This document shows, piece after piece, positions 47,737-56,843 of a DNA stretch of 64,000 nt (within the stretch, counting starts at the first letter, position 1; every line of letters begins with the position of its first letter). The DNA is taken from the NCBI RefSeq assembly GCF_003259955.1, contig NZ_QLMK01000007.1:1-64000 (forward strand), read 5' to 3'. Below the pieces are notes generated by a model that ran no database searches, was not told the origin of the DNA, and was given only the letters and a program-made list of their open reading frames with translations. Position numbers and translations under genes: made by a program. This stretch comes from Falsochrobactrum ovis. GTDB taxonomy: Bacteria > Pseudomonadota > Alphaproteobacteria > Rhizobiales > Rhizobiaceae.

Positions 47737-48867
47737 TTATGCTTGGCAGTTTTCAAATTCGGCACGAAGAGCGGTAGCATCCAGCTCACGGCCAATAAAG
47801 ACCAGGCGGCTTTCGCGCTTTTCTTCAGGCTTCCATGGACGCTGATGATCTCCTTCGATGATCATATGCACGCCTTGAACAACGTAACGCTCGGGATCGT
47901 CTTTGAACGCGATGATGCCTTTGAGGCGCAAAATATTTGGCCCCTGCGTCTGGGTGAGATTCTGAATCCAAGGAAAGAATTTCTCCGGATCAATTTCGTT
48001 TGCGCGCAATGAAACCGACGTAACCGTAATATCATGGATGGCGGAGGCGTGGTGGTGATGCTCGTGATCACAATCCGGTCCGCACACGTGCTCATGATCA
48101 TGGTGATGATGGTCGTCATGGCCGTGGTGGTGATGGTGGTCATGATCGCAATCGGGGCCGCACACATGATCGGGATCGTCGTGATCAAGAAAATGCGGAT
48201 CGTTCTCCAGAGCGCGTTTCAGATCAAAAGCACCGCGATCAAGAACTTTGTCGAGCGAAATGGACGCGCGCTGCGTGCGATGGATGATCGCATGCGGATT
48301 GATAGCGCGCACTGTGGCTTCAACGGCCGCGAGCTCCTCAGCATTGACCAGATCTGTTTTGTTAATCAGCACCACGTCGGCAAATGCGATCTGATCTTCT
48401 GCCTCGCGGCTGTCTTTCAGGCGCAGTGGCAGATGTTTTGCGTCGACAAGGGCAACAACTGCATCAAGAGCAGTTTTTGCGCGGACATCATCATCCATGA
48501 AAAAAGTCTGTGCGACGGGAACCGGATCGGCAAGCCCGGTTGTTTCGACCACGATGGCGTCAAAACGACCGGGGCGGCGCATCAGCCCTTCGACCACGCG
48601 GATGAGATCACCGCGCACGGTGCAGCAAATGCAGCCATTGTTCATTTCATAGATTTCTTCGTCGGATTCGACAATGAGATCATTATCTATACCGATTTCG
48701 CCAAATTCATTGACGATTACAGCGTATCGCTTGCCGTGATTTTCCGTCAGCATACGATTGAGCAGGGTGGTTTTTCCTGACCCGAGATAGCCGGTCAAAA
48801 CGGTAACGGGAATGCGGCCAGCTTCTGTGGTCGCCGTAGCTTCAGTTTGGGCCTCAGCTTGGCTCAT
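47737..48867 (-). CDS. CobW/COG0523 metal-chaperone GTPase with His-rich insert
   Basis: 376 residues. G3E-family GTPase: Walker [10 protein letters not shown] (26-34), the defining metal-site motif GCICC (Cys79/81/82), NKTD and a C-terminal CobW_C domain. Between them, residues 225-273 form a His/Asp/Cys-rich insert with two exact copies of HVCGPDCDH (234-242 and 260-268) separated by a poly-His stretch, a likely zinc buffer. The insert suggests a zinc role (ZNG/YciC-like) rather than cobalamin synthesis. ATG 48867 follows GAGG. Its 3' neighbour is the WD40 gene. Confidence 0.93.
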   Translation of the reverse strand: MSQAEAQTEATATTEAGRIPVTVLTGYLGSGKTTLLNRMLTENHGKRYAVIVNEFGEIGIDNDLIVESDEEIYEMNNGCICCTVRGDLIRVVEGLMRRPGRFDAIVVETTGLADPVPVAQTFFMDDDVRAKTALDAVVALVDAKHLPLRLKDSREAEDQIAFADVVLINKTDLVNAEELAAVEATVRAINPHAIIHRTQRASISLDKVLDRGAFDLKRALENDPHFLDHDDPDHVCGPDCDHDHHHHHGHDDHHHHDHEHVCGPDCDHEHHHHASAIHDITVTSVSLRANEIDPEKFFPWIQNLTQTQGPNILRLKGIIAFKDDPERYVVQGVHMIIEGDHQRPWKPEEKRESRLVFIGRELDATALRAEFENCQA

Positions 48868-48978
48868 GGTGCAACGCCTCTTGAATTTGTCGCCTCGGAA
48901 TATTGGCACAAAGCGCAGGACCGAGGCTCTGATCGGTAATCCATATAAGGGAAGCGCAAGTCGATTGCCATATGCAAT

Positions 48979-48991
48979 GCTATATTATTAC
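48979..48991. promoter_or_regulatory. Possible Zur-like site upstream of the cobW-type gene
   Basis: GCTATATTATTAC lies about 110 bases upstream of the COG0523 GTPase gene. It resembles the alphaproteobacterial Zur consensus (GTTATANTATAAC) with symmetric deviations at positions 2 and 12. COG0523 genes are Zur-regulated in several relatives. The match is imperfect in an AT-rich spot, so it is only a suggestion. Confidence 0.3.
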
Positions 48992-49002
48992 AGAGCAGAT
49001 GA

Positions 49003-49779
49003 TCACGATCCTGGCAATGATGATAAATTAAAACGCGTCAGGTCGAACCGGTCCACATCATAGAGCAATTCGATAAAGCCTGCTGTTGCGTGAGCCAATA
49101 TTTTTTCACCAGCTTCCGCGGTGGCGAGACTTGCATCACCGGCGACGCCCATGTGGTTGAGATCAAGCATTTTCCACCCGAACGCATGCGGACCGTAGGC
49201 GCGCAAATGCTTAAACTCTTCGGCGAGAGCAGATTGCGCATTGGTGAAATTGCGCGCTTTCGACATATCAACCAGATCGGGGCGTAAAGCGAGCATCACA
49301 GAGGTTTCGATAAAGCCGCCATGAATGTCGAGTTTCTTTGCCTCATCAGAAATGAGACCTTCGGGAAGGCCGAACCGGGTCCAACTGGTGGCAACTGCGA
49401 GCATATTTAGCCGAGCGCGCAATTCTGTAGCTACTATGGTCATTAAGGGTGAATTTCCACCATGCGCATTGAGCATGACCAGCTTTCGAATCCCGCCTGC
49501 ATGAAGGTTTTCTCCAATGCCGATCCATTGATTAATTGCCTCCGAAAAGGCCAGGCTGCGCGTACCATCCACATCCATATGTTCGATCGAATAGCCGATT
49601 GGCTGGGCGGGTAGAAAATTCACATTGAGGTCGGAAGGGAGGGCCTCGCTTATGCGCTGGGCAATGCCTTCGGCGATGATAGTGTCGGTTTCGAAAGGTA
49701 AATGCGGACCGTGTTGCTCGTGAGCCCCTAGTGGCAGAACTACTATCATGTCGCGGTTCTGGTCGTGCAGATCGGTCAT
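49003..49779 (-). CDS. Creatininase family amidohydrolase
   Basis: 258 residues. Members of this metal-dependent family open cyclic amides (creatinine, and related steps in F420, riboflavin or mycofactocin biology). Metal-site motifs are GAHEQHGPHLPFETD (18-32), NAHGGNSPL and the mid-protein DIHGGFIETS. Which amide is cleaved here is unknown. ATG 49779 follows GGAGAAATTC, a clear choice over TTG 49794. It is divergent from the LacI gene. Confidence 0.9.
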   Translation of the reverse strand: MTDLHDQNRDMIVVLPLGAHEQHGPHLPFETDTIIAEGIAQRISEALPSDLNVNFLPAQPIGYSIEHMDVDGTRSLAFSEAINQWIGIGENLHAGGIRKLVMLNAHGGNSPLMTIVATELRARLNMLAVATSWTRFGLPEGLISDEAKKLDIHGGFIETSVMLALRPDLVDMSKARNFTNAQSALAEEFKHLRAYGPHAFGWKMLDLNHMGVAGDASLATAEAGEKILAHATAGFIELLYDVDRFDLTRFNLSSLPGS

Positions 49780-50235
49780 GAATTTCTCCAACAACTTATG
49801 GTCTTAATCGCTTAGCAAGCTGGGCAACGATCTTCTTTCAATCCGTCTATACCGTATAATGAGGATAGCAAGTGGCTATGAGTAAGTTCATAAGACAATT
49901 GTTCCGTATCGATTGCAGTCTGTTCCACGACTAGCCTGACCTTATTAACGACACGATTGCTGGAATCGACGCTTAAAGCGCGCAAGGTGCAATCATATTG
50001 CCGCTTGCGTCGGAGGGCGGGTTGCTACTAAGCGTGTTAGCGCGGCTAGATGATGATGTCTCGGCTCAGGAAACTGTGGAAGACCAACATCCTCAGTGGT
50101 TTCAACGTTAAGCTTGATGAAAATCCTTCCATTTCAACAATCGGGGTGGCATAACCGTTGCAAGGTTATCGGACGGTTCCTTGTTTGCCCGGCAACACTT
50201 GCGCAGTGAAGGCAAGATCTCTTAGGGGAGGCGAA
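49780..50235. other. Divergent intergenic region before the LacI gene
   Basis: A 456-base stretch upstream of both the creatininase-family gene (minus) and the LacI regulator (plus). It contains the imperfect palindrome at 50151-50169 and AT-rich patches near 49850. No gene of its own was recognised; the frame continuing upstream of the lacI-type start has no support. Confidence 0.5.
50151..50169. promoter_or_regulatory. Imperfect palindrome upstream of the LacI-type regulator
   Basis: ATAACC-GTTGCAA-GGTTAT: 6-bp outer arms match exactly, the central TTGCAA is itself symmetric. It lies 66 bases upstream of the regulator's start, where an autoregulatory LacI-family operator would be expected. 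The odd length is unusual for LacI operators, which are mostly even with central CG. Confidence 0.35.
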
Positions 50236-51252
50236 TTGGCTCAGAAAATCAAGCTTTCAACCATAGCGGATGCGCTTGGTGTTTCAACAGCCACCGTTTC
50301 ATTGGCACTCCGCGATAGCCCTCTTGTAGCGGATCAGACCCGCGAGAAGATCAAAGAACATGCCAGAGCTATCGGTTATATTTATAATCGTCGCGCGGCG
50401 AGCTTGCGCACGTCACGCTCAGGTATTGTCGGGGTCGTCGTACACGATATTATGAACCCATTTTTTGCGGAGATACTTCGCTCTATTGAAACAGAGCTGG
50501 ATCGTTCACGCCAAACTTTCATCCTGTCTAACCATTATGACCAGCTGGAAAAGCAGCGGACCTTTATGGATACGCTTTTGCAGCTTGGCGCCGATGGGGT
50601 GATCATCTCGCCAGCTATCGGAACTCCGCTTGAAGACATCAAATTAGCGCAGGATAATGGTCTGCCGATGGTGTTGATCGCGCGCCGTGTCGAGGGCGTG
50701 CAAGCGCCCGTTTTCCGGGGCGATGATGCCTATGGGATCGGACTTGCAACCAATCATCTTATTTCTTTGGGGCATACCCGGATTGCGATGGTCGGTGGTA
50801 CTGATCAGACTTCAACCGGGCGCGATCGCTATGAGGGCTATGTGCAAGCAATGGCAAAAGCCGGGCTTGAAGTTAAGCCGGAATGGCGGCTGCCGGGGCC
50901 GCGCACCAAGCAGGGTGGCTTTGAAGTTGCGCCGCAGTTTCTAGCATTAAAAGACAAGCCTACAGCTGCTGTTTGTTGGAATGATCTAACCGCGATTGGG
51001 CTTATGAACGGTATAGCCCGCGCAGGGCTTATTCCCGGTGAGGATATTTCTGTAACGGGCTATGACGACCTTGAGGAAGCCGCGATTGCGACACCAGCTT
51101 TGACAACGGTGTGGAATGGCCAGCGTGAAGTGGGGCGGCGGGCTGCAAGGGCTTTGCTGGATCAGCTCAATGGTGTTGAAGTGTCAACCACGCAGGAATT
51201 GATCAAGCCAGAGCTTCACATTCGGCAATCCACTTCCAAACCGAAATTCTGA
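50236..51252 (+). CDS. LacI family transcriptional regulator
   Basis: 338 residues. An N-terminal LacI helix-turn-helix (KLSTIADALGVSTATVSLAL, 6-25) and hinge helix (YNRRAASLRTSRSG, 50-63) precede a periplasmic-binding-protein-like sensor domain (SGIVGVVVHDIMNPFFAEI ... SVTGYDDLEEAAIATPALTTV). The start is TTG, six bases after GGGGAGG; the longer open frame upstream lacks homology. The ligand is probably a sugar or related compound. The following dehydrogenase gene, on the same strand, is a likely target. Confidence 0.92.
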   Translation: MAQKIKLSTIADALGVSTATVSLALRDSPLVADQTREKIKEHARAIGYIYNRRAASLRTSRSGIVGVVVHDIMNPFFAEILRSIETELDRSRQTFILSNHYDQLEKQRTFMDTLLQLGADGVIISPAIGTPLEDIKLAQDNGLPMVLIARRVEGVQAPVFRGDDAYGIGLATNHLISLGHTRIAMVGGTDQTSTGRDRYEGYVQAMAKAGLEVKPEWRLPGPRTKQGGFEVAPQFLALKDKPTAAVCWNDLTAIGLMNGIARAGLIPGEDISVTGYDDLEEAAIATPALTTVWNGQREVGRRAARALLDQLNGVEVSTTQELIKPELHIRQSTSKPKF

Positions 51253-51320
51253 ATAATTATAACAAGTGGGATAGGTTTCGCCCTGTCCTTAGACTAATGG
51301 CCTATTGAGGGAAAAGTACC

Positions 51321-52289
51321 ATGAATAAACGCGCAGCGACGATACTCGTGCTCGGCAATTTTAACGATTATGCCGTGAGTAGGCTTTCGGGAGAGTTTCC
51401 AATAAAGCGTATTGCTCGCGGCGATGTAGCGCTGGTCGAGGCAGGGTGGGCTCAGGATATTCGCGGTATTGCCAGCATGTCGAAAGTGGATGCGGTGCTG
51501 ATTGATGCGTTGCCTAACCTTGAAATCATTGGAAATTTTGGTGTCGGCTATGATGCGGTAGATGCAAAACATGCTGGCACACGCAACATTATGGTCACCA
51601 ATACGCCGGACGTTTTGACAGAAGAAGTAGCCGATACCGCTATGGGTCTGCTGATTGATACGGTGCGGGAATTGTCGAAAGCGCAAGCCTATTTGCGCGA
51701 AGGGCGCTGGGAAAAGGAAGGTAATTATCCGCTTTCGAGGCTTTCGCTGCGTGGACGTAAGGTTGGGATTTTTGGATTGGGACGCATTGGCAAGACGATT
51801 GCGCACCGGATCGAAGCATTCGGACTTCCCATTTCTTATCATAATCGCCGCAAGGCTGAAGATGTGAATTATGATTATTATCCAAGCCTGCTGGAACTGG
51901 CCAAAGCGGTAGACACGCTTATTCTGGTTGCTCCGGGCGGTGCGGAAACCACCAAAGCAGTCAATGCAGAAGTCTTGCAGGCGCTTGGTTCGGATGGCGT
52001 GTTGATCAATATTGGTCGCGGCAGTGTGGTGGACGAAGATGCGTTGGTGGATGCGCTGAATAATGGGACTATTGCGGCCGCTGGTCTCGACGTATTTGCC
52101 AATGAACCGCACGTGCCGCAGGCTTTGCTCGATGCACCAAACACGGTGTTGCTGCCGCATGTCGGCTCGGCCTCGCAGAAAACGCGTCAGGGTATGGCCG
52201 ATCTGGTGATCGACAATCTAATTTCGTGGTTCGATAAAGGGGTGGCTTTGACGCCAGTCCCCGAAACCGAGCATGTAAAAGCGAAGTAA
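51321..52289 (+). CDS. NAD(P)-dependent D-2-hydroxyacid dehydrogenase
   Basis: 322 residues. D-isomer-specific 2-hydroxyacid dehydrogenase: nucleotide loop GLGRIG (152-157), followed by HNRRK, whose arginines favour NADP(H); catalytic Arg233 (NIGRGSVVDE), Glu262 and His280 (LLPHVGSAS). The catalysed pair could be glyoxylate/glycolate, hydroxypyruvate/glycerate or 2-ketogluconate; this cannot be fixed from sequence. It follows the LacI gene by 68 bases, which contain a small hairpin (51269-51288), and its end is 3 bases from the convergent hydrolase gene. Confidence 0.92.
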   Translation: MNKRAATILVLGNFNDYAVSRLSGEFPIKRIARGDVALVEAGWAQDIRGIASMSKVDAVLIDALPNLEIIGNFGVGYDAVDAKHAGTRNIMVTNTPDVLTEEVADTAMGLLIDTVRELSKAQAYLREGRWEKEGNYPLSRLSLRGRKVGIFGLGRIGKTIAHRIEAFGLPISYHNRRKAEDVNYDYYPSLLELAKAVDTLILVAPGGAETTKAVNAEVLQALGSDGVLINIGRGSVVDEDALVDALNNGTIAAAGLDVFANEPHVPQALLDAPNTVLLPHVGSASQKTRQGMADLVIDNLISWFDKGVALTPVPETEHVKAK

Positions 52290-52292
52290 TTT

Positions 52293-53054
52293 TCAGGCAG
52301 TGCGTTCGGCACGATGCTGGCGCACTGCATCTCCAAAGGCTCTGAAAATTTTCTGTGAGGGAGCATCTGTTCGGATCCAATATTCCGGATGCCACTGCAC
52401 GCCGACGACAAAGCCCTTAGCGTTTTTGACTGAAACGGCCTCGATGGTCCCATCCTCCGCAACAGCTTCTATCGACAAATCGGGCGCGGGATTATCGATA
52501 GCCTGACGGTGGACAGAATTTACCTTTATCTCGTCTTTTCCTAAAATGTCGGCCAAACATGATCCAGCTGCGATCTTGACATTATGCGCGAGGGCGAAAC
52601 GTTCGTCCTGGCTATCAGATTGTGGAGCGCGATGGTCGAGGCGCCCATCCAGATTCTGGATTTCAGTTGCGAGCGTTCCACCCAGAGCAACATTGAGCTC
52701 CTGAAGGCCGCGACAGATTGCCAATAGGGGAATGCCTTTTTCAATCGCTTTTCGGATCAGCGGAATGGATGTCGCGTCGCGGTCGTGATCATAAGGTTCA
52801 TAAGCCGCATTGGGAGTAACGCCATAAAGTTCCGGGTTCACATTTGATTTTGAGCCGGTGACTAAGAGACCGTCGACGCTGTTTAACACGGTGTCGAGAT
52901 CGATTTTATTAAGCGAGGGGACCAAAAGCGGTACTACCTCGGCAAATTCGATCGAAGCTAACAGATATTGGTCGGGTGCTGCATGCCAATTGTAGTTTTC
53001 TAAGGGCTTCACGTCGGTGGACACAGCGATGAGCGGGAATGATTGTTTTTTCAT
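52293..53054 (-). CDS. Gamma-glutamyl-gamma-aminobutyrate hydrolase-like protein (class I GATase, C26)
   Basis: 253 residues. Nucleophile Cys114 is in LAICRGLQELNVALGG, and the His/Glu pair in VGVQWHPEYW. This is the PuuD/peptidase C26 family, which releases GABA from gamma-glutamyl-GABA in putrescine breakdown. No other puu genes are nearby, so the true substrate is open. ATG 53054 (MKKQSFPLIAV) preferred; ATG 53066 is four codons earlier. Convergent with the hydroxyacid dehydrogenase. Confidence 0.9.
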   Translation of the reverse strand: MKKQSFPLIAVSTDVKPLENYNWHAAPDQYLLASIEFAEVVPLLVPSLNKIDLDTVLNSVDGLLVTGSKSNVNPELYGVTPNAAYEPYDHDRDATSIPLIRKAIEKGIPLLAICRGLQELNVALGGTLATEIQNLDGRLDHRAPQSDSQDERFALAHNVKIAAGSCLADILGKDEIKVNSVHRQAIDNPAPDLSIEAVAEDGTIEAVSVKNAKGFVVGVQWHPEYWIRTDAPSQKIFRAFGDAVRQHRAERTA

Positions 53055-53101
53055 AATATAAAGCATCCGATGTTTAATGGTTGTTTTACCCTAAGGTGCG
53101 T

Positions 53102-53119
53102 GAAATCGGAACGGATTTC
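53102..53119. promoter_or_regulatory. Inverted repeat between the C26 hydrolase and SDR genes
   Basis: GAAATC-GGAACG-GATTTC: 6-bp arms with a 6-bp spacer, about 50 bases upstream of the C26 hydrolase start in the divergent intergenic region. Weak candidate operator. Confidence 0.25.
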
Positions 53120-53248
53120 CGGAATCTCCAGATATTCTTCGATATGAACTGTGTATTGATGCGGATCGAATGTTTTTTCCCACTATTTACGGTTCAATTT
53201 CGGGCAATCATAAACTAGGAGAGTATAAAATCTGACTGGGAGAGATAT

Positions 53249-53998
53249 ATGCCTGACGATCAGCTATTTTCTGTTCGCGATAAAACTATCGCGGTGACAG
53301 GAGGTTCTTCGGGGCTGGGCCAGCATATGGTGCAACTGCTCGCCGGTCACGGTGCCCGTGTTGTCTCGATTTCCAGAAGCAATGAAAGCGAAAGCACTTG
53401 CCCATCAGGGGGCGAAGTTCTGGAAATTATCGCTGATATCACCCAAGACGATGAAGTTGCTAAAGCGTTTGATGAAGCAGAACGGCGCTTGGGGCCTATT
53501 ACGACATTGTTTAATAATGCCGGTGTTGCGAGTATGGCGAGGGCGCTGGATACGTCGCGGGATATATTCACCCATATTTTCGATGTGAATGTTGCGGGTT
53601 CTTTCTTCGTGGCACAGGAAGCCGCACGGCGGATGATTGAACGCAAGCAAGGCGGGGCAATCATAAATTTGACGAGTATTTTGGCTGAGCGACCACAGAA
53701 GGGAACAGCGGCCTACGCCATGTCGAAGGCATGTGTGTCGCAGATGACGCGATGCCTAGCTATGGAATGGGCGCCCCATAATATTCGGGTAAATGCGATA
53801 TCACCTGGCTGGTTTCCAACACGCTTAAACCGAGACCAACTTGATGGTCCGGCCGGTGGATATATCAAAGGATGCAATCCCATGCGGCGTTTTGGCGAAA
53901 TGCGTGATTTGGATGGAGCGATATTGCTGCTCGCATCGGACGCAAGCCGTTATATGACCGGTAGCGTCATAACTATTGACGGCGGCCACAAGATTTAA
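53249..53998 (+). CDS. Short-chain dehydrogenase/reductase
   Basis: 249 residues, classical SDR. Cofactor loop TGGSSGLG (17-24), NNAGVA, catalytic Ser in INLTSILAERP, YAMSK (Tyr/Lys), and the VNAISPGWFPT segment; C terminus ends SVITIDGGHKI. The substrate is likely a sugar acid or polyol given LacI and the dehydrogenase next door, but this is inference. GGGAGAGATAT precedes ATG. Divergent from the C26 hydrolase. Confidence 0.92.
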   Translation: MPDDQLFSVRDKTIAVTGGSSGLGQHMVQLLAGHGARVVSISRSNESESTCPSGGEVLEIIADITQDDEVAKAFDEAERRLGPITTLFNNAGVASMARALDTSRDIFTHIFDVNVAGSFFVAQEAARRMIERKQGGAIINLTSILAERPQKGTAAYAMSKACVSQMTRCLAMEWAPHNIRVNAISPGWFPTRLNRDQLDGPAGGYIKGCNPMRRFGEMRDLDGAILLLASDASRYMTGSVITIDGGHKI

Positions 53999-54287
53999 CC
54001 CATTTTTTTTTATTCCATATCATGCATGGTCAAATGTTCATTGGACCAAGCAAATCGATTTAAGTCGTCCGTTTGTTGGGGCTAACGTGGATATTTCGAA
54101 TCCGACCCTAAATGACATTTAATTAGCTTGTGATTTCTTGATAGTTCAGCTCACGGGTCAATATAGGTTTGGGAGCCCGCCAATTTGTATTTATATAGTG
54201 AATATAATGGCTTGTGGTTTTTAGCTATGAAAGGTATTTTTAAAACATTAGTGGCATGTTCCCCTTGGGAGGGGGTAAAATATCAAT

Positions 54288-56567
54288 ATGTGGCGACGCA
54301 TGAAACCTGAGATGCCAGCGGACGTACGGCTATCATTCTTACGTGCGCTTTATGGCAACCGTACAACGTTATGGTTTGGTGTGCTTGCGCATGTTGTGGC
54401 ATGCGTTGTTCTCTATGCCAAAACTCAAAACGCACATTTTCTAGGATTTGCATGTGTTTTCATCGTTCTAATGTTAGGGCGATTTTACGACATGTGCTGT
54501 TTTGACCGAATAAAATATAGCGATCTTAGTCAAGCAGAATTGGATCGTTGGGAAGCGCGTTATCTGGTCGGGGCATCAGGTGTTTGCGCGACCCTTGGCA
54601 TGATGTGCTTTTATTCAAGTTATATCTTGCGGGATTCTTTCGCCGAGCTGGTTAGCCTTACTGTTCTTTTGGCATCAGTTGTTTCAATCGTTGGTCGAAA
54701 TTACGCTTCTGCTAAAGCCGTTTTTTTGATGTCAGCCTGTACGTTGGTTCCGGTGTTAGCCGGCCTTATACTTGCGGGCACGCCATTTCACATGGTGATT
54801 GGGCTTCTGCTCGTTCCTTATTTTCTTTCCAATATTCAAATGGCGAATGGCCTGCGCGAATTTCTTTTTGCAGCGGTCATGGGAGAGCGGCGGCTGTCCA
54901 CCGTTGCCGCACGATTTGACGCAGCGCTCAATCATATGCCGCAAGGTCTACTTATGTTTGACGCTGAGCATCGAATTGCGGTCGTCAATAATCAGTTGAG
55001 AGTGTTGCTTAAAACTGATCGCGGAACACGGCTAAGAGGGCGTAAGCTTGATGTTTTGCTGCGATATTGTGTGAAAAGTGGGGTTTTCCCGCATAATGAT
55101 CTGGCCAATATCAGTGCACGCATGCACGATCTCATCAATGGTAGCAAAAAGCGCGATATTTTTCAGCTCGCTAATGAGCGTTATATTGAATGTATCGGCA
55201 ATATGACGTCCGATGCGGGCGCGGTGGTGATGTTTGAGGATGTCACCCAACGTGTCGAGGCGGAGGCGCGCATTCAGCAATTAGCGCGATATGACGGACT
55301 GACCGGGCTTCCGAACCGCAACTATTTTGAAGTGATGGTTCGTTCGATTCGTGCTCATCAACCGTCAAATACAATCGCCGCCCTCATCGTTATTGACATT
55401 AATCATTTCAAACATGTCAACGATACACTTGGGCATTATGCCGGAGACGCACTGTTACGGCTTTTTGCCGAACGGTTGAGTACGCTTGATCCGCAACGTT
55501 ATGTTTCTTCACGCTTTGGTGGCGATGAATTTGTGGTGTTCGTTTTCAATCTTCTTAGTGTTGAAGAGGTGGCCGCTGTCGTTGAAAAAATTATAGCGGT
55601 GACGACCGGGCTTTATGAGCTCGATGGGGATCAGGTCCATATCGATATTAGCGCTGGCGTGGCTACGGCGGGTATAGACCAGTGCGATATCAGCGTTATG
55701 CATGTCAATGCAGATCTCGCGCTCTATCAAGCAAAGAGCGAACAGGGCACCCAATGGGCATTGTTTGCCAGCACGATGGAAACGATATATCGGAGCCGGC
55801 AGAAGCTAAAGGCGGACCTGCGCCAGGCAATCGACAGAAGTGAAATTAAGGTTGTCTATCAGCCGATTATGAGTGCCCAATCGTTGCGTGTAGTGGCTTA
55901 CGAGGCTCTAGCTCGATGGGATCATGCAGAATTGGGATCGGTTTCTCCGACTGAATTCATTCCCTTGGCGGAAGAGATCGGCGTTATTTCGAGAATTACG
56001 CGCTTTGTATTGGAGCAGGCATGTAGCGACTGCAATAGCTGGGAAGATCGTGTTGGCGTGTCAGTTAATCTTTCGGCCATTGATCTGAAGAATCAAGATC
56101 TTGTAAACGACATCACCGGTGCATTGGAGAAGTCCGGCCTTCAACCCCGACGTTTGGAAGTTGAAGTGACGGAGAGCGCTATTATATCCGATCAATATCA
56201 GGCATCGCTCGTGCTTGAGCGTTTGAAAAGCGCAGGGATTAATATCGCGCTGGATGATTTTGGGACTGGCTATTCAAGCTTGAGCTATCTCAACAGTTTG
56301 CCCCTGACGAAAATCAAGATCGATCGTTCTTTTGTGCAGGATATTACCCAGGATCGAAGGTCACTTATGTTGCTTCGTGGCGTTACCCAGCTTTCGCATG
56401 AATTGGGGCTTGGCGTGACTGTTGAGGGGGTGGAGACAGAAGAGCAGCTAGCTTTGATTCGGGTTGCGGCGGGCGCGGATCTTGTTCAGGGTTTTCTGAT
56501 GGGCAGGCCCATGCCAGCCGAAAATATCCGTTTAACGGGCATGCGACATTTGGCGCGGCAAGGCTAA
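54288..56567 (+). CDS. Membrane GGDEF-EAL protein (cyclic-di-GMP turnover)
   Basis: 759 residues. Residues ~25-185 hold five or six membrane helices; a PAS-like region (LNHMPQGLLMFDAEHRIAVVNN, ~214-235) follows, then GGDEF (411-415, intact GGDEF) and EAL (539-541, intact, with DDFGTGYSS at 656 and EGVET at 713). Both the cyclase and phosphodiesterase signatures are complete, so it may make or break c-di-GMP. No RxxD inhibitory site is seen ahead of GGDEF. GGGAGGGGG precedes ATG. Confidence 0.94.
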   Translation: MWRRMKPEMPADVRLSFLRALYGNRTTLWFGVLAHVVACVVLYAKTQNAHFLGFACVFIVLMLGRFYDMCCFDRIKYSDLSQAELDRWEARYLVGASGVCATLGMMCFYSSYILRDSFAELVSLTVLLASVVSIVGRNYASAKAVFLMSACTLVPVLAGLILAGTPFHMVIGLLLVPYFLSNIQMANGLREFLFAAVMGERRLSTVAARFDAALNHMPQGLLMFDAEHRIAVVNNQLRVLLKTDRGTRLRGRKLDVLLRYCVKSGVFPHNDLANISARMHDLINGSKKRDIFQLANERYIECIGNMTSDAGAVVMFEDVTQRVEAEARIQQLARYDGLTGLPNRNYFEVMVRSIRAHQPSNTIAALIVIDINHFKHVNDTLGHYAGDALLRLFAERLSTLDPQRYVSSRFGGDEFVVFVFNLLSVEEVAAVVEKIIAVTTGLYELDGDQVHIDISAGVATAGIDQCDISVMHVNADLALYQAKSEQGTQWALFASTMETIYRSRQKLKADLRQAIDRSEIKVVYQPIMSAQSLRVVAYEALARWDHAELGSVSPTEFIPLAEEIGVISRITRFVLEQACSDCNSWEDRVGVSVNLSAIDLKNQDLVNDITGALEKSGLQPRRLEVEVTESAIISDQYQASLVLERLKSAGINIALDDFGTGYSSLSYLNSLPLTKIKIDRSFVQDITQDRRSLMLLRGVTQLSHELGLGVTVEGVETEEQLALIRVAAGADLVQGFLMGRPMPAENIRLTGMRHLARQG

Positions 56568-56843
56568 CACTGCGAGTCGCATAGTATTTCAAAAAAATCG
56601 ACGTATGAAGAAAGCGAGTGCTAAAGGTCGCTCTTAAAAAGAGGCGTCTTTAATCCGGATGGTCGCGCAAACCGAGGCTTTTCGGATCACTTCGATAGAT
56701 GGGTTAGAGCTTGAAACAGGGATAGGTTTTTGACGTATATACGACTAATTTGGGGAAGTCGCTTAAAAGCAAACTTAATATCTTTACAGGCTTATAAAGG
56801 CGCCTATCCTGCGCCAGGTTTTCAAGGTGCGGAATAAATATAA

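Noticed and set aside
48034-48780. 248-codon open frame antisense to the COG0523 GTPase
   Set aside because: Its Met/Val/Ile runs are the antisense reading of His/Asp codons in the metal-binding insert; the GTPase on the minus strand is unambiguous.
51269-51288. Small hairpin between the LacI gene and the hydroxyacid dehydrogenase
   Set aside because: A 7-bp stem with a G-T pair but no T-run; too weak to call a terminator, mentioned only in the dehydrogenase entry.
51294-52160. 288-codon open frame antisense to the 2-hydroxyacid dehydrogenase
   Set aside because: Shadow of a well-conserved gene; no ribosome-binding site, no recognisable family.
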